This document shows, in pieces, positions 37,709-53,444 of a stretch of DNA of 64,000 nucleotides. Within the stretch, counting starts at the first letter, position 1. Each line of letters starts with the position of its first letter. The position numbers were made by a program, and so were the translations under genes. The DNA is from Magicicada septendecula (lineage: Eukaryota; Arthropoda; Insecta; Hemiptera; Cicadidae). The stretch lies in contig CM068373.1 in NCBI GenBank assembly GCA_034769895.1, positions 285,977,379 through 286,041,378 of the forward strand. Direction: 5' to 3'. Below the pieces are notes generated by a model. That model made no database searches. It saw only the letters and a list, made by a program, of their open reading frames with translations, and was not told where the DNA came from.

Positions 37709-40145
37709 TAATAACGTATAACAATCTAACAATCACATAAGGCATAACACACAACATATAATTAACATAGATACACATTTACATATAAATGGCACACACT
37801 ATGTCCACCTGGTTAACAGCGTATATTTTGTCATCGTACACCCTCAATCCTCTTATTCAGATCAAGTATCCGGCCCACCTTAAATTTTCAATTAATAAAC
37901 CCAAAACCCCAATTAATCAGTCACAAAAGAACAGAGTAGACATGCCCCAAAATTCCACGTCTGTGAAAGGCCACAGTTCAACTGGCTAAATAGTCAAAAC
38001 GGCACACAAGTAGCTAGCATAAAAGGAATTATCCATTTCGGATCCCGATAATAATAATAAGTGCCATCACGGGGTCAACATGGATGCCCGGTTGCATAAC
38101 TGCATTTCTCATTTCTTTTATTTTCCTGACAAAAAATTTGCAAAATCAGTGGAACGTGACCACCCATAAATACATATAACTGGTACTGATTTGTCTTGCA
38201 TTCTTTAACATTTATTAATGAATTGGTATTATGAGCAATAAAAGTTTAACAATTATTGTGCTGGCTATGGCAAAATTTAGTGGTTACAAAATTATTTGAA
38301 CAGTAAAATTGAATTTCGAAAAGCAGAATCTATGGAATTAATGTACCAAAACATGCTTGAGGTGTTCATAAAAAATCCACTTGGCCTCAGGCACAGTCAT
38401 GCGCCCGGAATAGATCCAGCAAACTATGACATGATATTGTCCTGTGGTGAACGGCACCAACAGGTGTCGTCCACAGGTTAAAACACCTCCCCCGACCTTT
38501 AAATTAATAATCCAATACACAACCCAATTAAATGGAAAAGTAATTGACCATAAAATTCCCCTACGGGGACCGAGACAACCGTGCATGCATGCTTAACACA
38601 GAAATAAATTAGTGGCCGCAAATGCCGACCATATTTACAGAAACTCAAATCAACTCGGGTGATGCATGACCCTGGCTGAGTTTACAATTCTCTGAATGAG
38701 ATAAACATTAATATGTTAATGAGGCGTAAGCCTTAGTAAAAAAAAAACAATGAAAAAAGTAACATGTAAACCCAATTGTCCCGTTGGACTTGTCCGGAAC
38801 AAAGTCCCCAAACTGGAGCATCTCCAAAAGTGTCTCAAAGAAAGTGTATCGGCCACAAACATTTTGTTTCAAAAAAAGCTTAAATGTGACCTGGTTAGCA
38901 GCATAAGGGTAGAGGATCCGGTCGAGTGTGTCTGTCCATCCGGCATGACTGCTTGACGGAAGTGGTTGAATTTATTTCATGGAATGCAGGTATTCGGCCA
39001 TCCTCTGGAGCGAGACAGATTATCGTCTACATCGGAAACCCGGAAGGTCGCATAGACTTCTACTTATACATAGCAAAAAATAGTAGAGCAATTTCAAGTC
39101 GATGCTGTCAGGCGAATCCGGACGTTACTACGCTGAATGATGAGATTGAACTGCTCAGTCCCGCAGCTGAAAAAATAGTATGAAGCGCTGGACACAGAGC
39201 GCGCGCGGATCGGCCCAGTGGCCAGATAACGGACGTATGTAATTTCTTACTTAAACACTTACGTTGTTAAATACGTAATTTAATAATTCCACTATTAAAA
39301 AAGAACCACCGCCGAGTTTTTTCCAAAACACGGCACACCCCCACCCCAAAAGGGCAACTTGGTTGCCTCATAGTTAAACTCAGGGAGGGTACCCTGCAGT
39401 GTACCCCCTTCCCAAAACAAGCTAGTGGTCTTCGTGATTATGGCGGCCCAGCAACACTTGCTCTCAGGAGAACAGAGAAACCTCACAACTGCGTCCATTC
39501 TCATGCGACCCTCTCCGCCATGCCAACCCCACGGGACCGCCCCAACACGTCACCCTCTCCGGTGACCATCACCTACTCCCACCGGTCCCACTCACATACC
39601 CGTCCTAAGACCAAACAAGGTATCTCCCACCTTGGTATGTGAGTGGCCGTACTACCTGTCGTCCATCTCTTGGACCGACCAGCCACATGCACTAACAAGG
39701 CATCTCCATCCTTGCCATATGGCTGGCCCACATCCCTACATAAGGGCAGACAAAAAACCATCGCTTAGCCAGACCGAGAGGACCGCATCAAGGGCACGCG
39801 CACATTAATCTCTACTGTTACTCAACAAAAACACCATGACTAGCAAGGGGGTTTTACTTCTCAAAAAAAGTTTTACATTGCAAAAAATAGTAGAGCAATT
39901 TCAAGTCGATGCTGTCAGGCGAATCCGGACGTTACTACGCTGAATGATGAGATTGAACTGCTCAGTCCCGCAGCTGAAAAAATAGTATGAAGCGCTGGAC
40001 ACAGAGCGCGCGCGGATCGGCCCAGTGGCCAGATAACGGACGTACGTAATTTCTTATGTAAACACTTACGTTGTTAAATACGTAATTTAATAATTCCACT
40101 ATTAAAAAAAAACCACCGCCGAGTTTTTTTTCAAAACACGGCACA
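37281..40145 (-). mobile_element. Broken LTR retrotransposon inside the left arm (Gypsy-like)
   Basis: Parts, read on the minus strand: a partial LTR (39880-40145), a short internal remnant (39338-39879) ending in a purine-rich tract GGGGTGGGGG, and a complete LTR (37281-39337, 2057 bp, starting TGTGCCGTG and ending GGCTTCA). A polyadenylation signal lies about 100 bp before the LTR end. It sits inside the satellite. It is broken and most of its internal region is absent. The LTR end resembles that of the element at 3816-5938. Short open frames inside it are not genes. Confidence 0.75.
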
Positions 40146-41167
40146 GTGAGTACTCTACAAATCAGGACTGTATGCAAAAAATTATTTGATTCTGTTTGAA
40201 TTTGCGGCTGTTATCGTTTGCCATAGAAAAAAAATCTACAGACACACAGACACTTTTCGAAAAACGACTTTTTTCATGTTTTGAGTGTAGTACAATTAGA
40301 ATCTGCAATAATCTCGAACACGATTTTTTTTTGCCATCACCATTTCCTTAAGGAACATGGAAGTAAAATATCGGTATGGAGAACCATACATGACTTCCAT
40401 ATTCTAAGATTTATATTTAAAATCAATTTCGAAATGAAATATTACCATAGAAACTACTTCTTTCTACTTACTGCTTCAGCCTTAACCACAGTACTGTGGT
40501 CACTAACGTATACCACCTCACGTTATCGCACTCGATTTTCACTGATGATGGAAGTCGATGGCATTGCCGAAACGTCTGGTTTTGTAGAAACATTGGACTA
40601 CGGCCAAATATCCCGGGAAGGAATTTTAACAAAAACTACTTTGTTGCCGATAACGTTGTACACATATATATAAAAAATATGCATAAAATTAATGGCTTGT
40701 ATAAGTTAATGATTGATCTCCATTAAGTAGTGCTCAAGTTTACAAAGTTTTAATATTATGATGTCCGTAATTAAAACATCAGAGCAGGTTTAGTGTGTAT
40801 GAGGGTACACCGTGGACAGAAATTTCAACATTTCCTATTGAGCGTTGCTTAGAGTAAAGCTGCGAATCTACAGTGTACGTTTCACAGAACAAACACGTGG
40901 AAAAGAAGGAGAGCTCCGAAGTCACTCATGGACCCTCAGCATCTTGCAGAGGGTTCATTCCCTAAAGACGAAAAGTCTGTCTATGAATCGTTCCTCTGTA
41001 AACACGTGCAGTTACACTGCCCAGCGATCCACAGGAAGGAAATAGCTATCCACGCTGGACACTTTTTCGGCTTGCACGCGTTATGTTGGTATGGGTTTCG
41101 GCACTTTCCATTAAAAAAGCGTGCAAACGTAAGAAAATAAACATGAATGAGGACAGAAATAACGCGA

Positions 41168-41221
<54 letters not shown>

Positions 41222-41440
41222 CCCTGCCTTTTTATTGCGGTAGTCATAATAATAAAATGGAAACGTAAATATTACATAACTGAGATATGCTTGCCTGCCA
41301 CGAACGATAGATTTTCTCTCATACATGATTTACATTAAAATGAAAAAATTATAATTTTATTGCCTGGCAACAAAATTATTTTATTTTTAACATTACCATT
41401 GTTTGAAAAAGTTTAAATGAATTTTCAATTACTTTACTGT
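40146..41440 (-). repeat. Satellite scrap, block A, block C and block B in the left arm
   Basis: Satellite 40146-40220; block A 40221-40364 without the usual full palindrome arm; C 40369-41140, including the palindrome AACCACAGTACTGTGGTT at about 40485; GT tract 41172-41220; B to 41440. The 70-codon frame is open at 40928-41140. Confidence 0.85.
40928..41140 (+). CDS. Recurrent 70-codon open frame of block C, copy 3 of 5
   Basis: Same frame as 36586-36798, with changes such as Leu to Pro in the HCLAIH segment, Gln to Glu and Cys to Tyr at CWCG. It is complete. A function cannot be inferred. Confidence 0.25.
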   Translation: MDPQHLAEGSFPKDEKSVYESFLCKHVQLHCPAIHRKEIAIHAGHFFGLHALCWYGFRHFPLKKRANVRK

Positions 41441-42946
41441 TGTTAAAACTTAAAACGGTGCTGGTAAACTACCCCTTCCCCTTAATCGATCTTCACCAAA
41501 ATCAAAAGTCCTTGAGTTCTCTACAATTCAGGGCCGCATGCAAAAAATTATTTGATTCTGTTTTAATTTACGGCTGTTATCGGTTGTCATAGAAAATACA
41601 CTTGTTAAAACATAAAACGTTGCTGGTAAACTACCCCTTTCCCTTAACCGATCTTCACCAAAAACAATAGGCCTTGAGAACTCTACAATTTAGGGCTGGA
41701 TGCAAATAATGTTTTGATTCTGTTTGAATTTGCGGCTGTTATCGTTTGCCATAGAAAATACCCTTGTTAAAACATAAAACGTTGGAGGTAAACTACCCCT
41801 TTCCCTTAACCGATCTTCACCAAAAACAATAGGTCTTGAGAACTCTACAATTCAGGATTGTATGCGAAACATTATTTGATTCTGCTTGACTTTGAGGCTG
41901 TTATCGTTTGTCAAAAAAAATATCGGTATGGAGAACCATACATGACTTCTATGTTCTAAGATTTGCATTTAAAATCATATTCGAAATGAAATATTTCCAT
42001 AGAAACTACGTCTTTTTACTTATTGCTTCAGCATTAACCACAGTACTGTGGTCACTAACGTATATCACCTCACGTTTTCGCACTCGATTTTCACCGATGA
42101 TGGCAGTCGATGGCACTGCCGAAAAGTCTGGTTTTGCAGAAAACATTGGACTACGGCTAAAGAGCCCGGGAAGCAATTTTAACAAAAAACTACTACTTTG
42201 TTGCCGATAACGGAGTACACATATAAAAAATTCTCCCCTCCACCTTCAACTATAATTTTTAATAATAGAAAATTACCCCCACCCCGTTCACCTAACCTCT
42301 TCATTTATAGATATTTCATCAACGTTTCTACACTGGATTACTATGCGCTTCTTATCAGGATACTTTATTTATAAAAATTAAGTACATTACTCTTGTTAAA
42401 TCATAAAATGTTTCAGGTAAACTACCCCTTTCTCTTAACCGATCTTCTCCAAAATCAATAGGCTTTCCGTCCTCTACAATTCAGGGATGCGTGCAAAAAA
42501 ATATTTTATTCTGTTTGAATGTGCGGGAGTTATCGTTCGCCATGGAAACATTTCTCTTGTTAGAACATAAAATGTTGCAGGTAAACTACCCGTTTCCCTT
42601 AACCGATCTTCACCAAAATCAATAGACCTTGAGCTCTCTGCAACTCAGGAAAGGGTGCAAAAAATTATTTGATTCTCTTTGAATTTTCGGCAGTTATCGT
42701 TCGTCATAAAAAAACATTACTCTTTTTAAAACATAAAACGTTGCTGATAAACTACCCCTTCCCATAACCGATCTTCAACAAAATCAACAGACCTTGAGTT
42801 CTCTTTAGTTCAAAAAGGTATGCAAAAACCTAGTTGATTCTGTTTGAATTTACGGCAGTTATCATTCGTCATATATAAATTTACCCTTGTTAAAACATAA
42901 AATGTTGCTGATAAACTACCCCTTTCCCTTAACCGATCTTCACCAA
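41441..42946 (-). repeat. Satellite, block C (short type), block D and satellite to the inner end of the left arm
   Basis: Satellite 41441-41915; C 41920-42230; D 42231-42374; satellite onward. The pairing with the right arm is lost at about 42946, inside a satellite monomer (around TTCACCAA). Confidence 0.8.
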
Positions 42947-45654
42947 AAACGACAGGTCTTGAGTACTCTACAATTCAGGCCTGTATTCAAACAATTATTT
43001 GATTTTGTTTGAATTTGCGGCTCTTATCGTTTGCCATATAAAACACCCTTGATAAAACATAAAACGTTGCTGGTAAACTACCCTATTCCATTAACCGATC
43101 TTCACCAAAAACAACAGGTCTTGAGAACTCTACAATTCAGGGCTGTATGCAAAACATTATTTGATTCTCTTTGAATTTACGGCAGTTATCGTTCGTCATA
43201 GAAAAAATACCCTTGATAAAACATAAAAGGTTGCCGGTAAACTACCCCTTGCCCTTAATCGATCTTCACCAAAATCAAAAGTCCTTGAGTCCTCTACAAT
43301 TCAGGGCCGTATGCAAAAATTTATTTGATTCTGTTTGAATTTACGGCTGTTATCGGTTGCCATAAAAAATACCCTTGTTAAAACATAAAACGTTGATGGT
43401 AAACTACCCCTTTCCCTTAACCGATCTTCACCAAAAACAACAAGTCTTGAGAACACTACAATTCAGGGCTGTATGCAAAAGAGTAGTTGATTCTGTTTGA
43501 ATTTGCGGCTGTTATCGTTTGCCATAGAAAACAATTACCCTTGATTTTAAAAAAACATGCCATCACCATACTTCCATTTCCTTAAGGAATATGAAGTAAA
43601 ATATCGGTATGGAGAACCATACATGACTTCCATGTTCTAAGATTTATATTTAAAATCATATTCGAAATGAAATATTACCATAGAAACTACTTCTTTCTAC
43701 TTATTGCTTCAGCCTTAACCACGGTACTGTGGTCACTAACGTATACCACCTGACGTTTTCGCACTCGATTTTCACTGATGATGGCAGTCAATGGACTGCC
43801 GAAAAGTCTGGTTTGCAGAAAACATTGGACTACGGCTAAACAGCCCGGGAAGGAATTTTAACGAAAAACTACTTCTTTGTTGCCGATAACGTAGTACACA
43901 TATAAAAAATTCTCCCCTCCCCAAACAAACTATAATTTTCATTAATAGAAAATTACCCCCACCCCGTTCACATAACCTCTTCATTTATAGATATTTCATC
44001 TACGTTTCTACAGTGGATTATTATGAGCTTCTTATTAGGATACATTATTTATCAAAATTAAGTACTTTACTCTTGTTAAAACATAAAATGTTGCAGGTAA
44101 ACTACCCCTTCCCCTTAACCGATCTTTACCAAAAACAACAGGTCTCGAGATCTCTATAATTCAGGGCAGTATGCAAAACATTATTTCATTCTGTTTGAAT
44201 TTGCGGCTGTTATCGTTTGCCATAAGAAATACCCTTGTTAAAATATAAAACGTTGCAGGTAACCTACCCCATTCCCTTAACCGATCTTCAACAAAATCAA
44301 CAGACGTTGAGCTCCGTATAATTCAAAAAGGTATGCAAAAGAGTAGTTGATTGTGTTTGAAATTACGTCAGTTATCGTTAGTCATATAAAAAATTACCCT
44401 TGTTAAAACATAGAATGTTGCTGGTAAACTACCCTATTCCCTTAACCGATCTTCACCAAAACCAAACGGTCTTGAGAACTCTACAATTAAGGACTGTATG
44501 CAAAACATTATTTGATTTTGTTTGAATTTACGACTCTTATCGTTTGCCATAAAAAATACCCTTTTAAAACATAAAACGTTGCAGGTAAACTACCCCTTTC
44601 TCTAAACCGATCTTCACCAAAAACAAAAGATCTTGAGTACTCTACAATTCAGGGCTGTATGCAAAACATTATTTGATTCTGTTTGAATTTGCGGCTGTTA
44701 TCGTTTGCCATAGAAAAAATTACCCACAATAAAAAAACGTTGCAGGTAAACTACCCCTTACCCAAAACCGATCTTCACCAAAACCAATAGGTCTTTAGTA
44801 CTCTACAAAGCAGGGCTATTTGCAAAAAATTATTTGATTCTGTTTGAATTTGCGACTCTTATCGTTTGCCACAAGAAATACCCTTTAAAAACATAAAACG
44901 TTGCTGGTAAACTACCCCTTTCCCTTAACCGATCTTCACCTAAAACAATAGGTCGTGAGTACTCAACAGATCAGGGCTGTATGCAAAACATTATTTGGTT
45001 CTGTTTGAATTTGCGGCTCTTATCGTTTGCCATAAAAAAAAATTACACTTGTTTAAAACAAAACCGTTGCCGGTAAACTACCCCTTTCCCTTAACCGATC
45101 TTCACCAAAATCAATAAGTATTGAGTCCTCTACAAATCAGGGCTACTTGCAAAATTGTGTTTGAATTTGCGACTCTTGTCGTTTGCCATAGAAAACAATT
45201 ACCCTTGATTTTAAAAAAACTGTTGCTGGTAAACTACCTCTTTCCCTTAACCGATCTTCACCAAAATCAATAAGTCTTGAGTACTCTACAATTGAGGGCT
45301 GTATGCAAATAATCATTTGATTCTGTTTGAATTTGCGGCTGTTATCGTTTGCCATATAAAATACCCTTGTTAAAACAAAAATCGTCGCAGGTAAACTACC
45401 CCTTTCCCTTAACCGATCTTCACCAAAAACAATAGGTCTTGAGCAACGTTTTATGTTTTATCAAGGGTGTTTTCTACGGCCTGTCGTTTTTGGTGAAGAT
45501 CGGTTAAGGGAAAGGGGTACTTTACCGGCAATGGTTTTTTATCAAGGGTAATTTTTTTCTATGGTAAACGATAACAGCCGCAAATTCACACTGAATCAAA
45601 AGATGTTTTGCATACAGCCCTGTATTGTAGAGTTCTCAATACTTATTGGTGTTG
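42947..45654 (-). repeat. Spacer of the inverted repeat: satellite, partial A, C, D
   Basis: Mostly minus-oriented satellite (42947-43555 and 44050-45440), with a partial block A at 43557-43590, block C at 43595-43910 and block D at 43911-44050. At about 45441 the satellite flips back to plus orientation inside a broken monomer. No gene is present. Confidence 0.8.
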
Positions 45655-48349
<2,695 letters not shown>

Positions 48350-48567
48350 ACTTCCATGTTCCTTAAGGAAATGGTGATGGCAAAAAAAATCGTGTTCGAG
48401 ATTATTGCAGATTCTAATTGTACTACACTCAAAACATGAAAAAAGTCGTTTTTCGAAAAGTGTCTGGGTGTCTGTAGATTTTTTTTCTATGGCAAACGAT
48501 AACAGCCGCAAATTCAAACAGAATCAAATAATTTTTTGCATACAGTCCTGATTTGTAGAGTACTCAC
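48350..48567 (+). repeat. Block A and satellite scrap next to the LTR element
   Basis: Block A 48350-48488 and half a monomer to 48567. The LTR element begins within TACTCAC|TGTGCC, so the retroelement inserted into the satellite. Confidence 0.8.
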
Positions 48568-51420
48568 TGTGCCGTGTTTTGAAAAAAAACTCGGCGGTGG
48601 TTTTTTTTTAATAGTGGAATTATTAAATTACGTATTTAACAACGTAAGTGTTTACATAAGAAATTACGTACGTCCGTTATCTGGCCACTGGGCCGATCCG
48701 CGCGCGCTCTGTGTCCAGCGCTTCATACTATTTTTTCAGCTGCGGGACTGAGCAGTTCAATCTCATCATTCAGCGTAGTAACGTCCGGATTCGCCTGACA
48801 GCATCGACTTGAAATTGCTCTACTATTTTTTGCAATGTAAAACTTTTTTTGAGAAGTAAAACCCCCTTGCTAGTCATGGTGTTTTTGTTGAGTAACAGTA
48901 GAGATTAATGTGCTCGTGCCCTTGATGCGGTCCTCTCGGTCTGGCTAGGCGATGGTTTCTTGTCTGCCCTTATGTAGGGATGTGGGCCAGCCATATGGCA
49001 AGGATGGAGATGCCTTGTTAGTGCATGTGGCTGGTCGGTCCAAGAGATGGACGACAGGTAGTACGGCCACTCACATACCAAGGTGGGAGATACCTTGTTT
49101 GGTCTTAGGACGGGTATGTGAGTGGGACCGGTGGGAGTAGGTGATGGTCACCGGAGAGGGTGACGTGTTGGGGCGGTCCCGTGGGGTTGGCATGGCGGAG
49201 AGGGTCGCATGAGAATGGACGCAGTTGTGAGGTTTCTCTGTTCTTCTGAGAGCAAGTGCTGCTGGGCCGCCATAATCACGAAGACCACTAGCTTGTTTTG
49301 GGAAGGGGGTACACTGCAGGGTACCCTTCCTGAGTTTAACTATGAGGCAACCAAGTTGCCCTTTTGGGGTGGGGGTGTGCCGTGTTTTGGAAAAAACTCG
49401 GCGGTGGTTTTTTTTTAATAGTGGAATTATTAAATTACGTATTTAACAACGTAAGTGTTTACGTAAGAAGTTACATACGTCCGTTATCTGGCCACTGGGC
49501 CGATCCGCGCGCGCTCTGTGTCCAGCGCTTCATACTATTTTTTCAGCTGCGGGACTGAGCAGTTCAATCTCATCATTCAGCGTAGTAACGTCCGGATTCG
49601 CCCGACAGCATCGATTTGAAATTGCTCTACTATTTTTTGCTATGTATAAGTAGAAGTCTATGCGACCTTCCGGGTTTCCGATGTAGACGATAATCTGTCT
49701 CGCTCCAGAGGATGGCCGAATACCTGCTTTCCATGAAATAAATTCAACCACTTCCGTCAAGCAGTCATGCCGGATGGACAGACACACTCGACCGGATCCT
49801 CTACCCTTATGCTGCTAACCAGGTCACATTTAAGCTTTTTTTGAAACAAAATGTTTGTGGCCGATACACTTTCTTTGAGACACTTTTGGAGATGCTCCAG
49901 TTTGAGGACTTTGTTCCGGACAAGTCCAACGGGACAATTGGGTTTACATGTTACTTTTTTCATTGTTTTTTTTTTTTACTAAGGCTTACGCCTCATTAAC
50001 ATATTAATGTTTATCTCATTCAGAGAATTGTAAACTCAGCCAGGGTCATGCATCACCCGAGTTGATTTGAGTTTCTGTAAATATGGTCGGCATTTGCGGC
50101 CACTAATTTATTTCTGTGTTAAGCATGCATGCACGGTTGTCTCGGTCCCCGTAGGGGAATTTTATGGTCAATTACTTTTCCATTTAATTGGGTTGTGTAT
50201 TGGATTATTAATTTAAAGGTCGGGGGAGGTGTTTTAACCTGTGGACGACACCTGTTGGTGCCGTTCACCACAGGACAATATCATGTCATAGTTTGCTGGA
50301 TCTATTCCGGGCGCATGACCGTGCCTGAGGCCAAGTGGATTTTTTATGAACACCTCAAGCATGTTTTGGTACATTAATTCCATAGATTCTGCTTTTCGAA
50401 ATTCAATTTTACTGTTCAAATAATTTTGTAACCACTAAATTTTGCCATATCCAGCACAATAATTGTTAAACTTTTATTGCTCATAATACCAATTCATTAA
50501 TAAATGTTAAAGAATGCAAGACAAATCAGTACCAGTTATATGTATTTATGGGTGGTCACGTTCCACTGATTTTGCAAATTTTTTGTCAGGAAAATAAAAG
50601 AAATGAGAAATGCAGTTATGCAACCGGGCATCCATGTTGACCCCGTGATGGCACTTATTATTATTATCGGGATCCGAAATGGATAATTCCTTTTATGCTA
50701 GCTACTTGTGTGCCGTTTTGACTATTTAGCCAGTTGAACTGTGGCCTTTCACAGACGTGGAATTTTGGGGCATGTCTACTCTGTTCTTTTGTGACTGATT
50801 AATTGGGGTTTTGGGTTTATTAATTGAAAATTTAAGGTGGGCCGGATACTTGATCTGAATAAGAGGATTGAGGGTGTACGATGACAAAATATACGCTGTT
50901 AACCAGGTGGACATAGTGTGTGCCATTTATATGTAAATGTGTATCTATGTTAATTATATGTTGTGTGTTATGCCTTATGTGATTGTTAGATTGTTATACG
51001 TTATTATGCATATATATATATATCATATGTTATGACTTATGTAATTTACTGGGAGGGTTGAGACTATGCGCCATTTTACATTATTTAAAGTAACTGTATT
51101 CTGCTCAGTAATATCAAGCTCAATTATTTGGCGATGCCTATGTCTAATGGAATTATAATAATGATTTTAAGAATAATAACGATTGTGGTTTTTGAAATTT
51201 CGAGCTATTCTTAAGAAGGAACGCACTTGTAATATAAACTTAATCATTCAAGGCGCATATGTCGTATACTGGGGAATTCATTGTACAAAAACATGAATAC
51301 AATAAATCTTGTTATTGTTATCTTAGAGCAGCGTTTCATTTGCAAGTCCCATCATACTGGACCCAGCGCATTTTTGGCTTCTCTAGGCTCTTGCCTAGTT
51401 TTAAAAAACTAGTGGCTTCA
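48568..51420 (+). mobile_element. Broken LTR retrotransposon inside the right arm (mirror copy)
   Basis: Partial LTR 48568-48833, internal remnant 48834-49375 with a purine tract at its end, complete LTR 49376-51420 (2045 bp). It has the same structure as 37281-40145. It is the inverted duplicate of that copy and not a second insertion, because both flanking satellite junctions match. It is broken. Confidence 0.75.
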
Positions 51421-51845
51421 AAAGAAAAAAGGGGGGTAGTTTACCTGCAACGGTTTTTTTTTATCAAGGGTAATTTTTTTGGGCAAACAATAATAGCCGC
51501 AAATTCAAACAGAATCAAATAATTTTCAGCATACGTCCCTGAATTGTAGAGATCTCAAGGACTTTATATTTTGGTGAAGATCGGTTAAGGGGAAGGGGTA
51601 GTTTACCTGCAACCTTTTTTTTTTAACAACAGTAAAGTACTTGAAAATTCATTTAAACTTTTTCAAACAATGGTAATTGTTAAAAATAAAATAATTTTGT
51701 TGCCAGGCAATAAAATTATAATTTTTTCATTTTAATGTAAATCATGTATGAGAGAAAATATATCGTTCGTGGCAGCAAGCATATCTGTTATGTAATGTTT
51801 ACGTTTCCATTTTATTATTATGACTACCGCAATAAAAAGGCAGGG

Positions 51846-51901
<56 letters not shown>

Positions 51902-52698
51902 TCGCGTTATTTCTGGCCTCATTCATGTTTATTTTCTTACATTTGCACGTTTTTTAAATGGAAAGTGCCGAAACCCACACCAACATAATGCGTGCAAGCC
52001 GAAAAAGTGTCCAGCATGGATAGTGATTTGCTTCCTGTGGATCGCTGGGCAGTGTAACTGCACGTGTTTACAGAGGAACGATTCATAGACAGACTTTTCG
52101 TCTTTAGGAAATGAACCCTCTGCAAGATGCTGAGGGTCCATGAGTGACTTCGGAGCGCTCCTTCTTTTCCGCGTGTTTGTTCTGTGAAACGTACACTGTA
52201 GATTCGCAGCTTTACTCTAAGCAACGCTCAATAGGAAATGTTGAAAATTTTTGTCCACGGTGTACCCTCATACACACTAAAACTGCTCTGTCTTAATTAC
52301 GGACATCATAATATTAAAACTTTGGAAACTTGAGCACTACTTAATGGAGATCAATCATTAACTTATACAAGCCATTAATATTATGCATATTTTTTATATA
52401 TATGTGTACAACGTTATCGGCAACAAAGAAGTAGTTTTTGTTAAAATTCCTTCCCGGGATATTTGGCCGTAGTCCAATGTTTTCTACAAAACCAGAAGTT
52501 TCGGCAATGCCATCGACTTCCATCATCAGTGAAATTCGAGTGCGATAACGTGAGGTGGTATACGTTAGTGACCACAGTACTGTGGTTAAGGCTGAAGCAG
52601 TAAGTAGAAAGAAGTAGTTTCTATGGTAATATTTCATTTCAAAAATCATTTTAAATTTAAATCTTAGTACATGGAAGTTGCGTATGGTTCTCCATACC
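51421..52698 (+). repeat. Satellite, block B and block C at the outer end of the right arm
   Basis: Satellite 51421-51620; B with a CA tract at 51847-51898; C to 52698, ending in hairpin GTATGGTTCTCCATAC. The 70-codon frame is open on the minus strand at 51929-52141. Confidence 0.85.
51929..52141 (-). CDS. Recurrent 70-codon open frame of block C, copy 5 of 5
   Basis: Same frame as the other four copies, complete (KQITIHAGHFFG variant). It is the mirror partner of 36586-36798. Confidence 0.25.
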   Translation of the reverse strand: MDPQHLAEGSFPKDEKSVYESFLCKHVQLHCPAIHRKQITIHAGHFFGLHALCWCGFRHFPFKKRANVRK

Positions 52699-52957
52699 TT
52701 CAATTCCTGATATTCCTTTGTGAGGTAAGCATTTTGCTTTGTTTTTTCGCCAACTGAATGACTATAAGTTTTAGTTCGTCTTCTAACTGTTGTTCATTCT
52801 CTTGAAACTGTTGAAGTTTTAGATTTCTAGTAGTTCCTTCTTCTAAGCGCTTTTTAAGGTCTTTGTTTTCTTCTTTCAACTGTTCTACTTCATTCAGCAC
52901 TTGTGTTAAACGTTGTTTCGTTTCTGTTAGTTTGTGTTGAACCTGTTTTGTTAGCTT
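52698..52957 (-). CDS. Exon of an unidentified coiled-coil protein
   Basis: Minus-strand exon with a good acceptor (TTTATTTTTTACAG before AAG) and donor (TTGAAG|GTATGG). It reads KLTKQVQHKLTETKQRLTQV, then heptads with LNEVEQLKEENKDLKKRLEE: a Lys/Glu/Gln-rich coiled coil with no transmembrane segment. The frame fits the exon at 57859-57922 in phase 0. In the present sequence the frame hits TGA just before the donor. Near 52742-52747 there is a run of six A (coding strand), and one more A would keep the frame open to the donor (NAYLTKEYQELK). This is either a homopolymer sequencing error or a real frameshift. The donor GT is the first two bases of repeat block C. The protein family was not recognised. 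Confidence 0.65.
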
Positions 52958-53444
52958 CTGTAAAAAATAAAACAAATGTTGTAAATTGTCTTAGAACCTT
53001 CATTTTGTGTTAATATTACATACTATTCTAGAACACATATTAATGTTGGGTTCATAAAGATGCTAGAACATGTATAAAGACACTGGGTCACATTTCAATC
53101 GCTGACAATTTATAATCATCCTAATCTAACTTGCAATTTTAAGCTAGCAAAATTTGGTTATCAAAACAAATTACTCATGGTCTTGCAATCAACAAGTAAT
53201 TCAATTGAAGTAACACAACTGCAAATTGATCTAGATCATCTAAAAAACTGTTTTAGAAAAATGTCGAATAAAAATTAATAAAACCAAATTGGTGCAAGCT
53301 ACTTTCTTGTTAAATGCATAACTAGTACAAATGTTAACACTTCAATAGTATGGAATTTCCTATTCAAATGGATTAAAATATTTAAGCTTATACCTAGACT
53401 AAAAATTAACTTCGTGGAAGCATGTGACAAAATGAACAACAACT
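52958..53444. other. Intron sequence, no other gene seen
   Basis: The start of the roughly 4.9 kb intron between the two coiled-coil exons. It is AT-rich and unique. Confidence 0.6.

Larger units (their letters stand above)
36026..42946. repeat. Left arm of a 7-kb inverted repeat
   Basis: Reverse-complement of 45655-52698, with matching order of every component: C, the 70-codon frame, CA/GT tract, B, satellite, LTR element, satellite, A, C, B, C, D, satellite. Paired landmarks: LTR edge 37281 with 51420, LTR edge 40145 with 48568, block C start 36026 with 52698. Identity is about 97-99% by eye. The main difference is the GT/CA tract length. Confidence 0.9.

Noticed and set aside
37789-39183. 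Short open frames inside the 2-kb LTRs of the arm elements (mirror frames at 49530-50926)
   Set aside because: They lie in LTR sequence, lack any recognised domain and are duplicated only because the LTR is.
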